A DNA stretch of 64,000 bases from Streptomyces sp. AC558_RSS880 (GCF_019049255.1 NZ_JAGMUJ010000041.1:1-64000), one strand, 5' to 3'; numbered from the stretch's first letter, positions 34,490 to 43,392 are shown. Program-made: numbers and translations. The notes: generated by a model from the sequence alone, not told the origin.

Positions 34490-34590
34490 TTTTCTGCTTC
34501 GTTGACCACTCCCGTCCCTCTGGGAAGCTGAAATGCCCCCTTTGAGGTGAAAGGGTCAACTTCATCCGCCTTCCTCGCTTTAGTGGATCA

Positions 34591-34620
34591 ATTGCCTTGA
34601 AATAATCCTTGTCAGGCAAT
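34591..34620. promoter_or_regulatory. Inverted repeat upstream of the DUF397 gene
   Basis: ATTGCCT (34591-34597) and AGGCAAT (34614-34620) are perfect arms 16 bases apart in an AT-rich stretch 52 bases before the DUF397 start. The paired XRE regulator is an obvious candidate to bind here. Confidence 0.4.
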
Positions 34621-34671
34621 GTGTGATCACCGATAATTCCCTTTGCCGTGTGTTCACGGGAACATGGAGGT

Positions 34672-34866
34672 ATGGTGACCCGCTCGCGAGGCAAGTGGCA
34701 GAAGAGTTCGTACAGTCAGCAGGGTGCCTGTCTGGAAGTGAGGGCCCGGGGTGGAATTTCGATACGTGATTCGAAGCTCTCCCGGGGGGCTTTTGTGACA
34801 TGCAGTACCCCTGCTTGGGCCGTTTTCGTTGAATTCGTCAGGTCATCTGTGTCCCCCTCTCACTGA
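34672..34866 (+). CDS. DUF397 protein
   Basis: About 64 residues. WQKSSYSQQGACLEVRARGG then ISIRDSKLSRGAFVTCSTPA and WAVFVEF reproduce the DUF397 profile (W-KSSYS..., RDSK, W..F). These small proteins pair with XRE/DUF5753 regulators (the WhiJ/AbaA-type cassettes of streptomycetes) and probably modulate them. GGAGG at 34666-34670 is too close to the ATG at 34672, so the adjacent in-frame GTG at 34675 may be used. Here it is convergent with its partner instead of in the same operon. Confidence 0.8.
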   Translation: MVTRSRGKWQKSSYSQQGACLEVRARGGISIRDSKLSRGAFVTCSTPAWAVFVEFVRSSVSPSH

Positions 34867-34885
34867 AGTGGTTCCGAAGGCGGCG

Positions 34886-35734
34886 TCATGCGGCCACGAC
34901 GACGCCTTCGCGGATGTCCTCGGCGACGTTCCGCTCCACATGCCAGAAGGCATCCAGGTAGTCGGCGGGTGAACGCCTGGAACCGTACCTCGGCGTTGCC
35001 TCGCTGAGCAGGACCTCCCCGTCGGGGTTTTCCAGATAGGCGACGAGGTCGTCCGAGCCGCCGGCGAATTCGAAGATCTGGTACGGCGTCCGGAACAGGG
35101 GATACAGCCCCTTGTGGAAGGGGACGAACTGGATCTGGACGTTCGGGTACTCGTGGGCCCGGAGCAGGGCCTCCAGCTGTTGTTGCATGACGGCCTCGCT
35201 TCCGATGGTCCGCCGCAGCACCGACTCGTCGAGGATGAAGAAGAACTCGGCGTCGGTGGACTCCAGGACTCGCTGGCGGCGCATGCGCAGCTCCACGCTC
35301 AGTTCCAGCTCCGGGCCTGTCCAGAACTCCCCGAGGATCGCGCGCGCGTATTCCTCGGTCTGGAGAAGTCCTGGCACCACATTGCGTTCGAAGTTGCGCA
35401 CGATGGAAGCGGATTCCTCGTACGAGACGTACGCCTCGAGTTCCGGGGACATGATGCTTTTGTATGGTGCGTACCAGGATGGTTGACGTGCGGCCTTCGC
35501 CAGACTGACCAGTTCCGTCGCCTCATCCCCGCTGATGCCGTAGTGCTGCACCAATGCCATTGCATCCGTAATGCTGATGCCGATTTTCCCGTTCTCGATG
35601 CGAATTACCTTCGAGGGTGACCAGCCGAATACTTCTGCAACCTGTTGTTGCGTCATTCCGGAGGTCTCCCGTGCCCGCTTGAGGCGGTCCCGCAGGCGCT
35701 GGCGCAGGAACATCGGGTTCTCGGACATGGTCAC
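34886..35734 (-). CDS. XRE/DUF5753 (WhiJ-like) transcriptional regulator
   Basis: 282 residues. The N-terminal helix-turn-helix is LRDRLKRARETSGMTQQQVAEVFGWSPSKVIRIENGKIGI. The rest matches DUF5753: VPGLLQTEEYARAIL, ELRMRRQRVLE, FFFILDESVLRRTIGSEAVM, NVQIQFVPFHKG and DLVAYLENPDGEVLL. The GTG at 35734 is preferred because AAGGG lies five bases before it; an ATG six bases later is the alternative. Such regulators with DUF397 partners modulate development and antibiotic production. The promoter region carries several perfect palindromes. Confidence 0.85.
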   Translation of the reverse strand: MTMSENPMFLRQRLRDRLKRARETSGMTQQQVAEVFGWSPSKVIRIENGKIGISITDAMALVQHYGISGDEATELVSLAKAARQPSWYAPYKSIMSPELEAYVSYEESASIVRNFERNVVPGLLQTEEYARAILGEFWTGPELELSVELRMRRQRVLESTDAEFFFILDESVLRRTIGSEAVMQQQLEALLRAHEYPNVQIQFVPFHKGLYPLFRTPYQIFEFAGGSDDLVAYLENPDGEVLLSEATPRYGSRRSPADYLDAFWHVERNVAEDIREGVVVAA

Positions 35735-36093
35735 AGCTGCCCTTTCTCGTCGACGTGGTTACGTGGCCACGTCCGCGGGAGGCGGACGAGGCCGCAGGTG
35801 CGACAGGCTATCGGGGGCTATGGCATCGTGCCTGCTGACAGGAGTAACCCCGGCAGGCTGCGTGGTGGCGCGCCGCGCTCTTCTGTCATGACGTGCAGCC
35901 GTGTGCCACGTCCATTCAAGTAAGGTCATCCTTACTCACCTCGCATGCTGACAGAAGCATAAATGCTATATAGCACAAGCTTCCATGGCTGAACGTTCAG
36001 AGGCAAGGGCTGATCGATCGGGTCTGGTGCGCGAGAGGGGCGTGGATATTCGAAGAGGCTGAAGGGGCAAATGAGTTCCGCTGAAAAATCATG
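35735..36093. promoter_or_regulatory. Palindrome-rich divergent control region
   Basis: No gene. It contains ACGTGGCCACGT (35761-35772), AGTAAGG-TCAT-CCTTACT (35919-35936), TGCTATATAGCA (35964-35975) and CTGAACGTTCAG (35989-36000), all perfect. The 60 bases 35941-36000 are 45% G+C by my count, far below the window's norm. The sites lie between the XRE regulator and the acyl-CoA operon and are likely regulator or promoter elements for both. Confidence 0.5.
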
Positions 36094-36109
36094 CAAGCAA
36101 GCTTGCTTG
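36094..36109. promoter_or_regulatory. TetR-type operator of the acyl-CoA operon
   Basis: CAAGCAAGCTTGCTTG is a perfect 16-bp palindrome of the AAGC/GCTT type favoured by TetR regulators. It lies 73 bases before the first gene of an operon whose last gene is a TetR regulator. Confidence 0.65.
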
Positions 36110-36181
36110 TTTCCTGGGTGCCTGCCATGCTCCGGTGCACCGCGCCACACCGCCGTGTCCGTGTCCCGAGGGGAGCGCCTC

Positions 36182-36976
36182 GTGTCCGATCCGACGCCCG
36201 TGATCGACGATCTGCGTGAGGAGGGCGAGGAGCTCGACCGGCTCGTGGCCGGGCTCGGCCCCGAGCAGTGGGCGCGGGAGACGCCCGCCGCCGGGTGGAC
36301 CGTCGCCCATCAGATCGCGCACCTCGCCTGGACCGACCGTTCCGCGCTGCTCTCCGTCACCGACGCGGACGGGTTCCGGACGCTGGTCGAGAAGGCCCTC
36401 ACCGCCCCGCGCACCTTCGTCGACGAGGGCGCCGAGGAGTACGCCCGGTCCGCGCCCGCCGACCTGCTCGCGCGGTGGCGCGAGGGGCGCGCGGCGCTGG
36501 ACAAGGCGCTGCGGGAGGCGCCGGCCGGGGCGCGTTTCCCCTGGTACGGGCCGCCCATGTCCGCCGCCTCCATGGCCACCGCCCGCCTCATGGAGACCTG
36601 GGCCCATGGACTGGACGTGGCGGACACGATCGGTGTGATGCGGCCACCCACTGAGCGGCTCCGGCATGTGGCGTGGCTCGGGGTGCGGACCCGGGACTTC
36701 GCCTACGGGGTGCACGGGCTCACCCCGCCGGCCGATCCCTTCCGCGTCGAGCTGGTCGGACCGGGCGGTGAGCCGTGGGCCTACGGTCCCGAGGGCGCCC
36801 CCCAGCGTGTCACCGGGCCCGCGCTCGACTTCTGCCTCCTGGTCACCCAGCGCGCCCACCGCGCCGACCTCGCGCTCACCGCCGACGGCCCCGACGCCGA
36901 CCGCTGGCTGGACATCGCCCAGGCCTTCGCCGGGCCGGCCGGTGGCGGACGGGAGCCTAAGGGAACCGTTCGGTGA
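36182..36976 (+). CDS. TIGR03084-family DinB-like metal-binding protein
   Basis: 264 residues. ETPAAGWTVAHQIAHLAWTD gives the first metal-ligand His of the DinB/maleylpyruvate-isomerase fold, and METWAHGLDVADTIG the second His pair. FCLLVTQRAHRADLALTADG ends the family. GTG at 36182 has GAGGGGAG seven bases upstream; the frame opens earlier but across the operator. It heads the operon and overlaps the next gene by GTGA. The reaction is unknown; thiol-dependent isomerisation or transfer is typical of the fold. Confidence 0.8.
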   Translation: MSDPTPVIDDLREEGEELDRLVAGLGPEQWARETPAAGWTVAHQIAHLAWTDRSALLSVTDADGFRTLVEKALTAPRTFVDEGAEEYARSAPADLLARWREGRAALDKALREAPAGARFPWYGPPMSAASMATARLMETWAHGLDVADTIGVMRPPTERLRHVAWLGVRTRDFAYGVHGLTPPADPFRVELVGPGGEPWAYGPEGAPQRVTGPALDFCLLVTQRAHRADLALTADGPDADRWLDIAQAFAGPAGGGREPKGTVR

Positions 36977-38658
36977 GCGTGCTCCGCATCGGGAACGCCT
37001 CCGGCTTCTACGGCGACCGTTTCTCCGCCATGCGCGAGATGCTCACCGGCGGCCCCCTGGACGTCCTCACCGGCGACTACCTCGCCGAGCTGACCATGCT
37101 CATCCTCGCCCGCGACCGGCTCAAGGATCCGGACGCCGGGTACGCCCGCACCTTCCTGCGGCAGTTGGAGGAGTGCCTCGGCCTCGCCCACGAGCGGGGC
37201 GTGAAGATCGTCGCCAACGCGGGCGGGCTCAACCCCGCCGGACTCGCCGACGCCGTACGCACGCTGGCCGACCGGCTCGGCATCCCCGTGCGGGTCGCGC
37301 ACGTCGAGGGCGACGACCGCACCGCCGCCCACCCGGGAGCGCTGGCCGCGCACGCCTACCTCGGCGGCTTCGGCGTCGCCGAGTGCCTGCGCGCGGGTGC
37401 CGACGTGGTCGTCACCGGGCGGGTCACCGACGCCGCCCTGGTCACCGGGCCCGCCGCCGCGCACTTCGGCTGGAAGCCGACGGAGTACGACCGGCTGGCG
37501 GGCGCGGTCGTCGCCGGGCACGTGCTGGAGTGCGGGGCGCAGGCGACCGGCGGGAACTACGCCTTCTTCGGCGAGCGCCGGCCCGGTGAGCTCCGGCGGC
37601 CCGGATTCCCCCTCGCCGAGATCCACGCCGACGGCAGCAGCGTCATCACCAAGCACCCCGGAACCGGCGGCTTCGTCGACGTCGGTACCGTCACCGCGCA
37701 ACTGCTGTACGAGACCGGCGGCGCCCGGTACGCCGGGCCGGACGTCACCGCGCGGCTGGACACCGTCCGGCTCACCCGGGACGGGCCCGACCGGGTGCGC
37801 GTCGAAGGCGTCCGGGGGGAAGCCCCACCGCCCACGCTCAAGGTCGGGCTCAACCGGCTGGGCGGGTTCCGCAACGAGGTCGTGTTCGTGCTCACCGGCC
37901 TCGACGTCGAGGCCAAGGCGGACCTCGTGCGGGAGCAGATGTCCGACGCGCTCGCCGAGTCGCCGCCCGCCGAAGTGCGCTGGGAGCTGGCCCGCACCGA
38001 CCGGACCGACGCCGGCACCGAGGAGACCGCCAGCGCGCTGCTGCGGCTCGTCGTACGGGATCCCGCGCAGGAGGCGGTCGGGCGGGTGCTGAGCGGGGCC
38101 GCCGTCGAGCTGGCGCTGGCGAGCTATCCCGGATTCCATGTGATGGCGCCACCGGGGAAGGGCTCCCCCTATGGGGTCTTCGAGGATGTGTACGTCTCCC
38201 ATGGCGACGTCGACCATGTGGCCGTCCTCCACGACGGACGCCGAATCCCCGTGGACCCGCCCCCCGACACCGCCGTACTCGACGACGTACCGGCGCCCGC
38301 GCTCCCCGAACCGCTCCCCACGGGACCCACGACACGAGCCCCCCTCGGCCTCGTCGCCGGCGCCCGCAGCGGCGACAAGGGCGGGAACGCCAACGTCGGC
38401 GTCTGGGTCCGCTCCGACGACGCCTGGCGGTGGCTCGCGCACGAGCTGACCGTCGAGCGGTTCCGCGAGCTGATCCCCGAGGCCCGCGACCTGCCGGTCA
38501 CCCGGCACGTACTGCCCCGCCTGCGCGCCCTGAACTTCCTCGTCGAAGGCATCCTCGGCGAGGGCGTCGCCGCGCAGGCCCGCTTCGACCCGCAGGCCAA
38601 GGCGCTCGGCGAATGGCTGCGCTCCCGGCACCTCGACATCCCGGAGGCCCTGCTGTGA
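36973..38658 (+). CDS. AtuA-like protein (DUF1446)
   Basis: 561 residues. LRIGNASGFYGDRFSAMREM, VKIVANAGGLNPAGLADAV and ADVVVTGRVTDAALVTGPAAAHFGW mark DUF1446. The C-terminal part (RAPLGLVAGARSGDKGGNANVGVW) is the AtuA C-terminal domain. AtuA is required for acyclic terpene (citronellol/geraniol) use in Pseudomonas, where it sits with a geranyl-CoA carboxylase, as here. Its exact step is not known. It is coupled by GTGA overlaps on both sides. Confidence 0.85.
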   Translation: MSVLRIGNASGFYGDRFSAMREMLTGGPLDVLTGDYLAELTMLILARDRLKDPDAGYARTFLRQLEECLGLAHERGVKIVANAGGLNPAGLADAVRTLADRLGIPVRVAHVEGDDRTAAHPGALAAHAYLGGFGVAECLRAGADVVVTGRVTDAALVTGPAAAHFGWKPTEYDRLAGAVVAGHVLECGAQATGGNYAFFGERRPGELRRPGFPLAEIHADGSSVITKHPGTGGFVDVGTVTAQLLYETGGARYAGPDVTARLDTVRLTRDGPDRVRVEGVRGEAPPPTLKVGLNRLGGFRNEVVFVLTGLDVEAKADLVREQMSDALAESPPAEVRWELARTDRTDAGTEETASALLRLVVRDPAQEAVGRVLSGAAVELALASYPGFHVMAPPGKGSPYGVFEDVYVSHGDVDHVAVLHDGRRIPVDPPPDTAVLDDVPAPALPEPLPTGPTTRAPLGLVAGARSGDKGGNANVGVWVRSDDAWRWLAHELTVERFRELIPEARDLPVTRHVLPRLRALNFLVEGILGEGVAAQARFDPQAKALGEWLRSRHLDIPEALL

Positions 38659-40253
38659 CGGTCCTCGCATCCGCCCTCGACACCACCGGCCCCGATTACC
38701 GGGCGCACCGCGACGCCATGCTCGCCAAGCTCGCCGAACTCGACGCCGAACACGCCAAGGCCCTCGCGGGCGGCGGCGAGAAGTACGTCGAGCGGCACCG
38801 GAAGCGCGGCAAGCTGCTCGCCCGCGAACGCGTCGAACTGCTCCTCGACCCCGACACGCCCTTCCTGGAGCTCTCCCCGCTGGCCGGCTGGGGGAGCGAC
38901 CACACCGTCGGCGCCTCGCTCGTCACCGGGATCGGTGTCGTCGAGGGCGTGGAGTGCCTGATCACCGCCAACGACCCGACCGTGCGCGGCGGCGCCAGCA
39001 ATCCCTGGAGCCTGAAGAAGGCCCTGCGCGCCAACGACATCGCGCTCGCCAACCGGCTGCCCGTGATCAGCCTCGTCGAGTCCGGCGGCGCCGACCTCCC
39101 TTCCCAGAAGGAGATCTTCATCCCCGGCGGCGCGATCTTCCGGGACCTGACCCGGCTGTCGGCGGCCGGCATCCCCACCGTCGCCGTCGTCTTCGGCAAC
39201 TCCACCGCCGGAGGCGCGTACGTCCCCGGCATGTCCGACCACGTGATCATGGTCAAGGAGCGGGCGAAGGTGTTCCTCGGCGGCCCGCCGCTCGTGAAGA
39301 TGGCCACCGGGGAGGAGAGCGACGACGAGTCCCTGGGCGGCGCGGAGATGCACGCGCGCGTGTCGGGCCTCGCCGACCACTTCGCCGTCGACGAACCGGA
39401 CGCGCTCCGCCAGGCCCGCCGGGTCGTGGCCCGCCTCAACCACCGCAAGGCGTACGACGATCCGGGACCGGCCGCCCCGCCCAAGTACGACGAGGCCGAA
39501 CTCCTCGGCATCGTCCCGGGCGATCTGAAGACCCCCTTCGACCCGCGCGAGGTCATCGCGCGGATCGTCGACTCCTCCGACTTCGACGAGTTCAAACCCC
39601 TCTACGGCACCAGCCTCACCACCGGCTGGGCCACTCTCCACGGCTATCCCGTCGGCATCCTCGCCAACGCCCGGGGAGTCCTCTTCAGCGAGGAGTCCCA
39701 GAAGGCCGCCCAGTTCATCCAGCTCGCCAACCAGCGCGACATCCCGCTGCTCTTCCTGCACAACACCACCGGCTACATGGTCGGCAAGGAGTACGAGCAG
39801 GGCGGCATCATCAAGCACGGCGCGATGATGATCAACGCCGTCGGCAACTCGAAGGTCCCCCACCTGTCCGTCCTCATGGGCGCCTCCTACGGCGCCGGGC
39901 ACTACGGCATGTGCGGCCGCGCCTACGACCCCCGCTTCCTGTTCGCCTGGCCCAGCGCCAAGTCCGCCGTCATGGGCCCGCAGCAGCTCGCCGGCGTGCT
40001 GTCCATCGTCGCCCGGCAGTCCGCCGCGGCGAAGGGACGGCCGTACGACGACGAGGCGGACGCGGCGCTGCGCGCCATGGTGGAGCAGCAGATCGAGTCC
40101 GAGTCGCTGCCCATGTTCCTGTCCGGGCGGCTGTACGACGACGGCGTCATCGACCCGCGCGACACCCGCACCGTCCTCGGCCTGTGCCTGTCGGCCATCC
40201 ACACCGCGCCCTACGAGGGCGCGCGCGGTGGCTTCGGCGTCTTCCGGATGTGA
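38655..40253 (+). CDS. Acyl-CoA carboxylase, carboxyltransferase (beta) subunit
   Basis: 532 residues, the length of methylcrotonyl/geranyl-CoA carboxylase beta subunits. AKLAELDAEHAKALAGGGEK and YVERHRKRGKLLARERVELLLD start the fold. The oxyanion loops are FGNSTAGGAYVPGMSDHVIM and MGASYGAGHYGMCGRAYDPRF. NNTTGYMVG-like LHNTTGYMVGKEYEQGGIIKHGAMM is diagnostic of the MCC/GCC group, as against propionyl-CoA carboxylase. The start is GTG in a GTGA overlap. Confidence 0.9.
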   Translation: MTVLASALDTTGPDYRAHRDAMLAKLAELDAEHAKALAGGGEKYVERHRKRGKLLARERVELLLDPDTPFLELSPLAGWGSDHTVGASLVTGIGVVEGVECLITANDPTVRGGASNPWSLKKALRANDIALANRLPVISLVESGGADLPSQKEIFIPGGAIFRDLTRLSAAGIPTVAVVFGNSTAGGAYVPGMSDHVIMVKERAKVFLGGPPLVKMATGEESDDESLGGAEMHARVSGLADHFAVDEPDALRQARRVVARLNHRKAYDDPGPAAPPKYDEAELLGIVPGDLKTPFDPREVIARIVDSSDFDEFKPLYGTSLTTGWATLHGYPVGILANARGVLFSEESQKAAQFIQLANQRDIPLLFLHNTTGYMVGKEYEQGGIIKHGAMMINAVGNSKVPHLSVLMGASYGAGHYGMCGRAYDPRFLFAWPSAKSAVMGPQQLAGVLSIVARQSAAAKGRPYDDEADAALRAMVEQQIESESLPMFLSGRLYDDGVIDPRDTRTVLGLCLSAIHTAPYEGARGGFGVFRM

Positions 40254-40261
40254 GGCCCATG

Positions 40262-42205
40262 ATGCCCGTGATGCCCGTGATTACTTCCGTTCTGGTCGCG
40301 AACCGGGGCGAGATCGCCTGCCGCATCGTCCGCACCTGCGGTGAGTTGGGAATCCGGACGGTCGCCGTGCATTCGGACGCCGACGAGAACGCGCTCCACG
40401 CGCGCGTGGCGGACACGGCGGTACGACTGCCGGGGACGGCGCCCGCCGACACGTATCTGCGCGGCGACCTGATCGTGAAGGCCGCCCTCGCGTCCGGCGC
40501 GGACGCCGTGCACCCCGGCTACGGCTTCCTCTCCGAGAACGCCGACTTCGCGCGGGCCGTCCGGGACGCCGGCCTGGTGTGGATCGGGCCACCCCCGGAG
40601 GCGATCGAGGCGATGGCGTCCAAGACGCGCGCCAAGGAACTGATGGGCATCGAGCCCCTGCGCGAGGTCACCGAGTCCGATCTGCCGGTGCTGGTGAAGG
40701 CGGCGGCGGGCGGCGGCGGACGCGGGATGCGCGTCGTACGGCGCCTCGCGGACCTGGACGGCGAACGGGACGCCGCCCGCGCGGAGGCCGCGAGCGCCTT
40801 CGGCGACGGCGAGGTGTTCGTCGAGCCGTACGTGGAGGGCGGCCGGCACGTCGAGGTACAGGTGCTCGCCGACACGCACGGCACGGTGTGGGTGCTCGGC
40901 ACCCGTGACTGCTCCCTCCAGCGCCGCCACCAGAAGGTGATCGAGGAGGCCCCGGCACCGGGGCTGACCGCACGGCTCACCGGGGAGCTCCACGCCCTCG
41001 CCGTACGCGCCGCGCGTGCCGTCTCCTACGTCGGCGCCGGAACCGTCGAGTTCCTCGTCGCGGGGGAGCGGGCGCACTTCCTGGAGATGAACACCCGCCT
41101 CCAGGTGGAGCATCCGGTGACGGAGGCCGTCTTCGGGATCGATCTCGTCGCCGAGCAGATCCGCGTCGCCGAGGGCCACGCCCTCTCGGGCGACCCGCCA
41201 CGCGCGCGTGGACACGCCGTCGAGGCCCGCCTCTACGCCGAGGACCCGTCCCGGGAGTGGGCCCCGCAGACCGGCCGTCTGCACCGCCTCGCCGTCCCCG
41301 GCGCCGTGCGCCTGGACACCGGCTACACGGACGGCGACGACATCGGCGTCCACTACGACCCCCTGCTCGCCAAGGTCGTCGCCCACGCCCCCACCCGCGC
41401 GGAGGCGGTCCGCAAGCTGGCCGCGGCGCTGGAACGCGCGGTGATCCACGGCCCCGTCACCAACCGGGACCTCCTCGTCCGCTCCCTGCGGCACGAGGAG
41501 TTCGCGGAAGCCCGTACGGACACCGGCTTCTACGACCGCCACCTGCCCGAGCTGACCGCCCCGGCCCCCGACCCGTACGCCCCGCTCGCCGCCGCCCTCG
41601 CCGACGCCCACGGCCGCTCCCGCTTCGGCGGCTGGCGCAACCTGCCCTCGCAGCCGCAGACGAAGCGGTACGCGATGGCCGGCGAGGAGCACGAGGTCCG
41701 CTACCGGCACACGCGCGACGGCCTCACGGCCGACGGGGTGCGGGTCGTGCACGCCGACGCGGGGCTCGTGATCCTGGACGTGGACGGCGTACGGCGCCGC
41801 TACGAGGTCAGCCGCTACGGCGACCGGGTGTACGTGGGCGCCACCGCCCTCACCGCCCTGCCCCGCTTCCCCGACCCCACCGTCCAGCACGCCCCCGGTT
41901 CCCTCCTGGCCCCCATGCCGGGCACGGTCGTCCGCGTCGCGGAGGGCCTGACCGAGGGAGCGGCGGTGGAGGCCGGACAGCCCCTGTTGTGGCTGGAGGC
42001 GATGAAGATGCAGCACAGGATCACGGCCCCGGTCAGGGGAGTTGTGAGGGTCCTCCATGCGGCTCCGGGCCGTCAGGTGGAGGTCGGCACCCTACTGGCG
42101 GTCGTGGAGGCAACCCCTCCAGGGGCGCGGGGCCGCACTGAACATGCGGCTCCGCCGCGTGAGCGCGACCAGTCCGAGACAACCCGCACCCTTCCGACGA
42201 CCTGA
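40262..42205 (+). CDS. Acyl-CoA carboxylase, biotin carboxylase/BCCP (alpha) subunit
   Basis: 647 residues. Biotin carboxylase domain: VLVANRGEIACRIVRTCGEL, HPGYGFLSENADFA, KAAAGGGGRGMRVV (ATP loop), EMNTRLQVEHPVTE. A linker and the BCCP domain with biotin site EAMKMQH (Lys in AMKM) follow. Between SKTRAKELMG and the ATP loop there are about 20 residues fewer than usual: the segment is IEPLREVTESDLPVLVK only. The final ~29 residues (after VVEATPP) are encoded by a dispersed intergenic-type repeat and are probably not part of the fold. ATG at 40262 is best spaced from GAGG; 40259 is possible. Confidence 0.9.
   Translation: MPVMPVITSVLVANRGEIACRIVRTCGELGIRTVAVHSDADENALHARVADTAVRLPGTAPADTYLRGDLIVKAALASGADAVHPGYGFLSENADFARAVRDAGLVWIGPPPEAIEAMASKTRAKELMGIEPLREVTESDLPVLVKAAAGGGGRGMRVVRRLADLDGERDAARAEAASAFGDGEVFVEPYVEGGRHVEVQVLADTHGTVWVLGTRDCSLQRRHQKVIEEAPAPGLTARLTGELHALAVRAARAVSYVGAGTVEFLVAGERAHFLEMNTRLQVEHPVTEAVFGIDLVAEQIRVAEGHALSGDPPRARGHAVEARLYAEDPSREWAPQTGRLHRLAVPGAVRLDTGYTDGDDIGVHYDPLLAKVVAHAPTRAEAVRKLAAALERAVIHGPVTNRDLLVRSLRHEEFAEARTDTGFYDRHLPELTAPAPDPYAPLAAALADAHGRSRFGGWRNLPSQPQTKRYAMAGEEHEVRYRHTRDGLTADGVRVVHADAGLVILDVDGVRRRYEVSRYGDRVYVGATALTALPRFPDPTVQHAPGSLLAPMPGTVVRVAEGLTEGAAVEAGQPLLWLEAMKMQHRITAPVRGVVRVLHAAPGRQVEVGTLLAVVEATPPGARGRTEHAAPPRERDQSETTRTLPTT
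42121..42178 (+). repeat. Dispersed REP-like element, copy A (inside the carboxylase 3' end)
   Basis: AGGGGCGCGGG...ACATGCGGCTCCGCCGCGTG...GCGCGACCAG aligns closely with the intergenic copy at 57041-57098. I recall this class as a very common intergenic element in streptomycetes. Here it is read as codons. Confidence 0.7.
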
Positions 42206-42229
42206 AGCCCCTCCCCCTCAGGAGCGCTC

Positions 42230-43357
42230 ATGCCGGTGATCGAATCAGAGGAACACAAGGCCCTCCGCGAAGCGGTCGCCGCGTTCGCGACCAACAACCC
42301 CCGTACCGACAACACCGAGTTCTGGAAGAACGCCGCCGCGCTCGGCTACATCGGCGTCAACCTGCCGGAGGCGTACGGCGGCGGTGGCGGCGGCATCACC
42401 GAACTCTCCCTCGTGCTCGAGGAGATGGGCGCCGCCGGCAATCCCCTGCTGATGATGATCGTCTCCCCGGCGATCTGCGGCACCGTCATCTCCCGTTTCG
42501 GCACCGAGGCCCAGAAACGGGAGTGGCTGCCCGCCCTGGCCGACGGCAGCCGCCTGATGGCCTTCGGCATCACCGAACCCGACGCCGGGTCCAACAGCCA
42601 CCGCATCACCACGACGGCCCGCAAGGACGGCACCGACTGGCTCCTCACCGGCCGCAAGGTGTTCGTCTCCGGCGTCGACATCGCCGACGCCACCCTCATC
42701 GTGGGCCGCACGGAGGACGCCCGCACCGGACGCCTCAAGCCCTGTCTGTTCATCGTCCCGCGCGACACCCCCGGCTTCGGGCGCCGGAAGATCGACATGG
42801 AACTCAACGCCGCCGAGAAGCAGTTCGAGCTGACCCTCGACGACGTACGGCTGCCCGCCGACGCGCTCGTCGGCGACGAGGACGCGGGCCTGCTCCAGCT
42901 CTTCGCCGGCCTCAACCCCGAACGCGTCATGACGGCCGCGTTCGCGATCGGCATGGGCCGCTACGCGCTCGCCCGCGCCGTCGAGTACGCGCGTGAGCGC
43001 ACCGTCTGGAACGCCCCCATCGGCGCCCACCAGGCGATCGCGCACCCCCTCGCCCAGGCGCACATCGACCTCGAACTGGCCCGCCTGATGACGCAGAAGG
43101 CCGCGCACCTCTACGACGCCGGTGACGACGTGGGCGCGGGCGAGGCCGCCAACATGGCCAAGTACGCGGCGGCCGAGGCCTGTGTGAAGGCCGTCGACCA
43201 GGCCGTGCACACCCTCGGCGGGAACGGCCTCACGCGCGAGTTCGGGCTCGCCTCGCTGATCACCGCCGCACGCGTGTCCCGTATCGCCCCGGTGAGCCGG
43301 GAGATGATCCTCAACTACGTCTCCCACCAGACCCTGGGCCTTCCCAAGTCGTACTAG
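42230..43357 (+). CDS. Acyl-CoA dehydrogenase
   Basis: 375 residues. GYIGVNLPEAYGGGGGGITELSLVLEEMG, FGITEPDAGSNSHRITTTA and GRKVFVSGVDIADATLIVGR bind flavin. RYALARAVEYARERTVWNAPIGAHQAIAHPLAQ and VHTLGGNGLTREFGLASLITAARVSRIAPVSREMILNYV close the fold. The Glu of the catalytic base region cannot be placed with certainty by eye. It probably introduces the alpha-beta double bond in the pathway acyl-CoA, like AtuD. RBS AGGAG at 42220-42224. Confidence 0.9.
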   Translation: MPVIESEEHKALREAVAAFATNNPRTDNTEFWKNAAALGYIGVNLPEAYGGGGGGITELSLVLEEMGAAGNPLLMMIVSPAICGTVISRFGTEAQKREWLPALADGSRLMAFGITEPDAGSNSHRITTTARKDGTDWLLTGRKVFVSGVDIADATLIVGRTEDARTGRLKPCLFIVPRDTPGFGRRKIDMELNAAEKQFELTLDDVRLPADALVGDEDAGLLQLFAGLNPERVMTAAFAIGMGRYALARAVEYARERTVWNAPIGAHQAIAHPLAQAHIDLELARLMTQKAAHLYDAGDDVGAGEAANMAKYAAAEACVKAVDQAVHTLGGNGLTREFGLASLITAARVSRIAPVSREMILNYVSHQTLGLPKSY

Positions 43358-43392
43358 GCGCTCATGGCCCCCTCGGCCGTCTTGGAGGAACC

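Noticed and set aside
34473..34694. 73-codon minus-strand frame beside the DUF397 gene
   Set aside because: It has no ribosome site or fold, and overlaps the promoter and palindromes of the DUF397 gene.
35919..35936. DmdR1/DtxR iron box
   Set aside because: AGTAAGG-TCAT-CCTTACT shares only part of the arms with the 19-bp DtxR consensus and has the wrong centre spacing.
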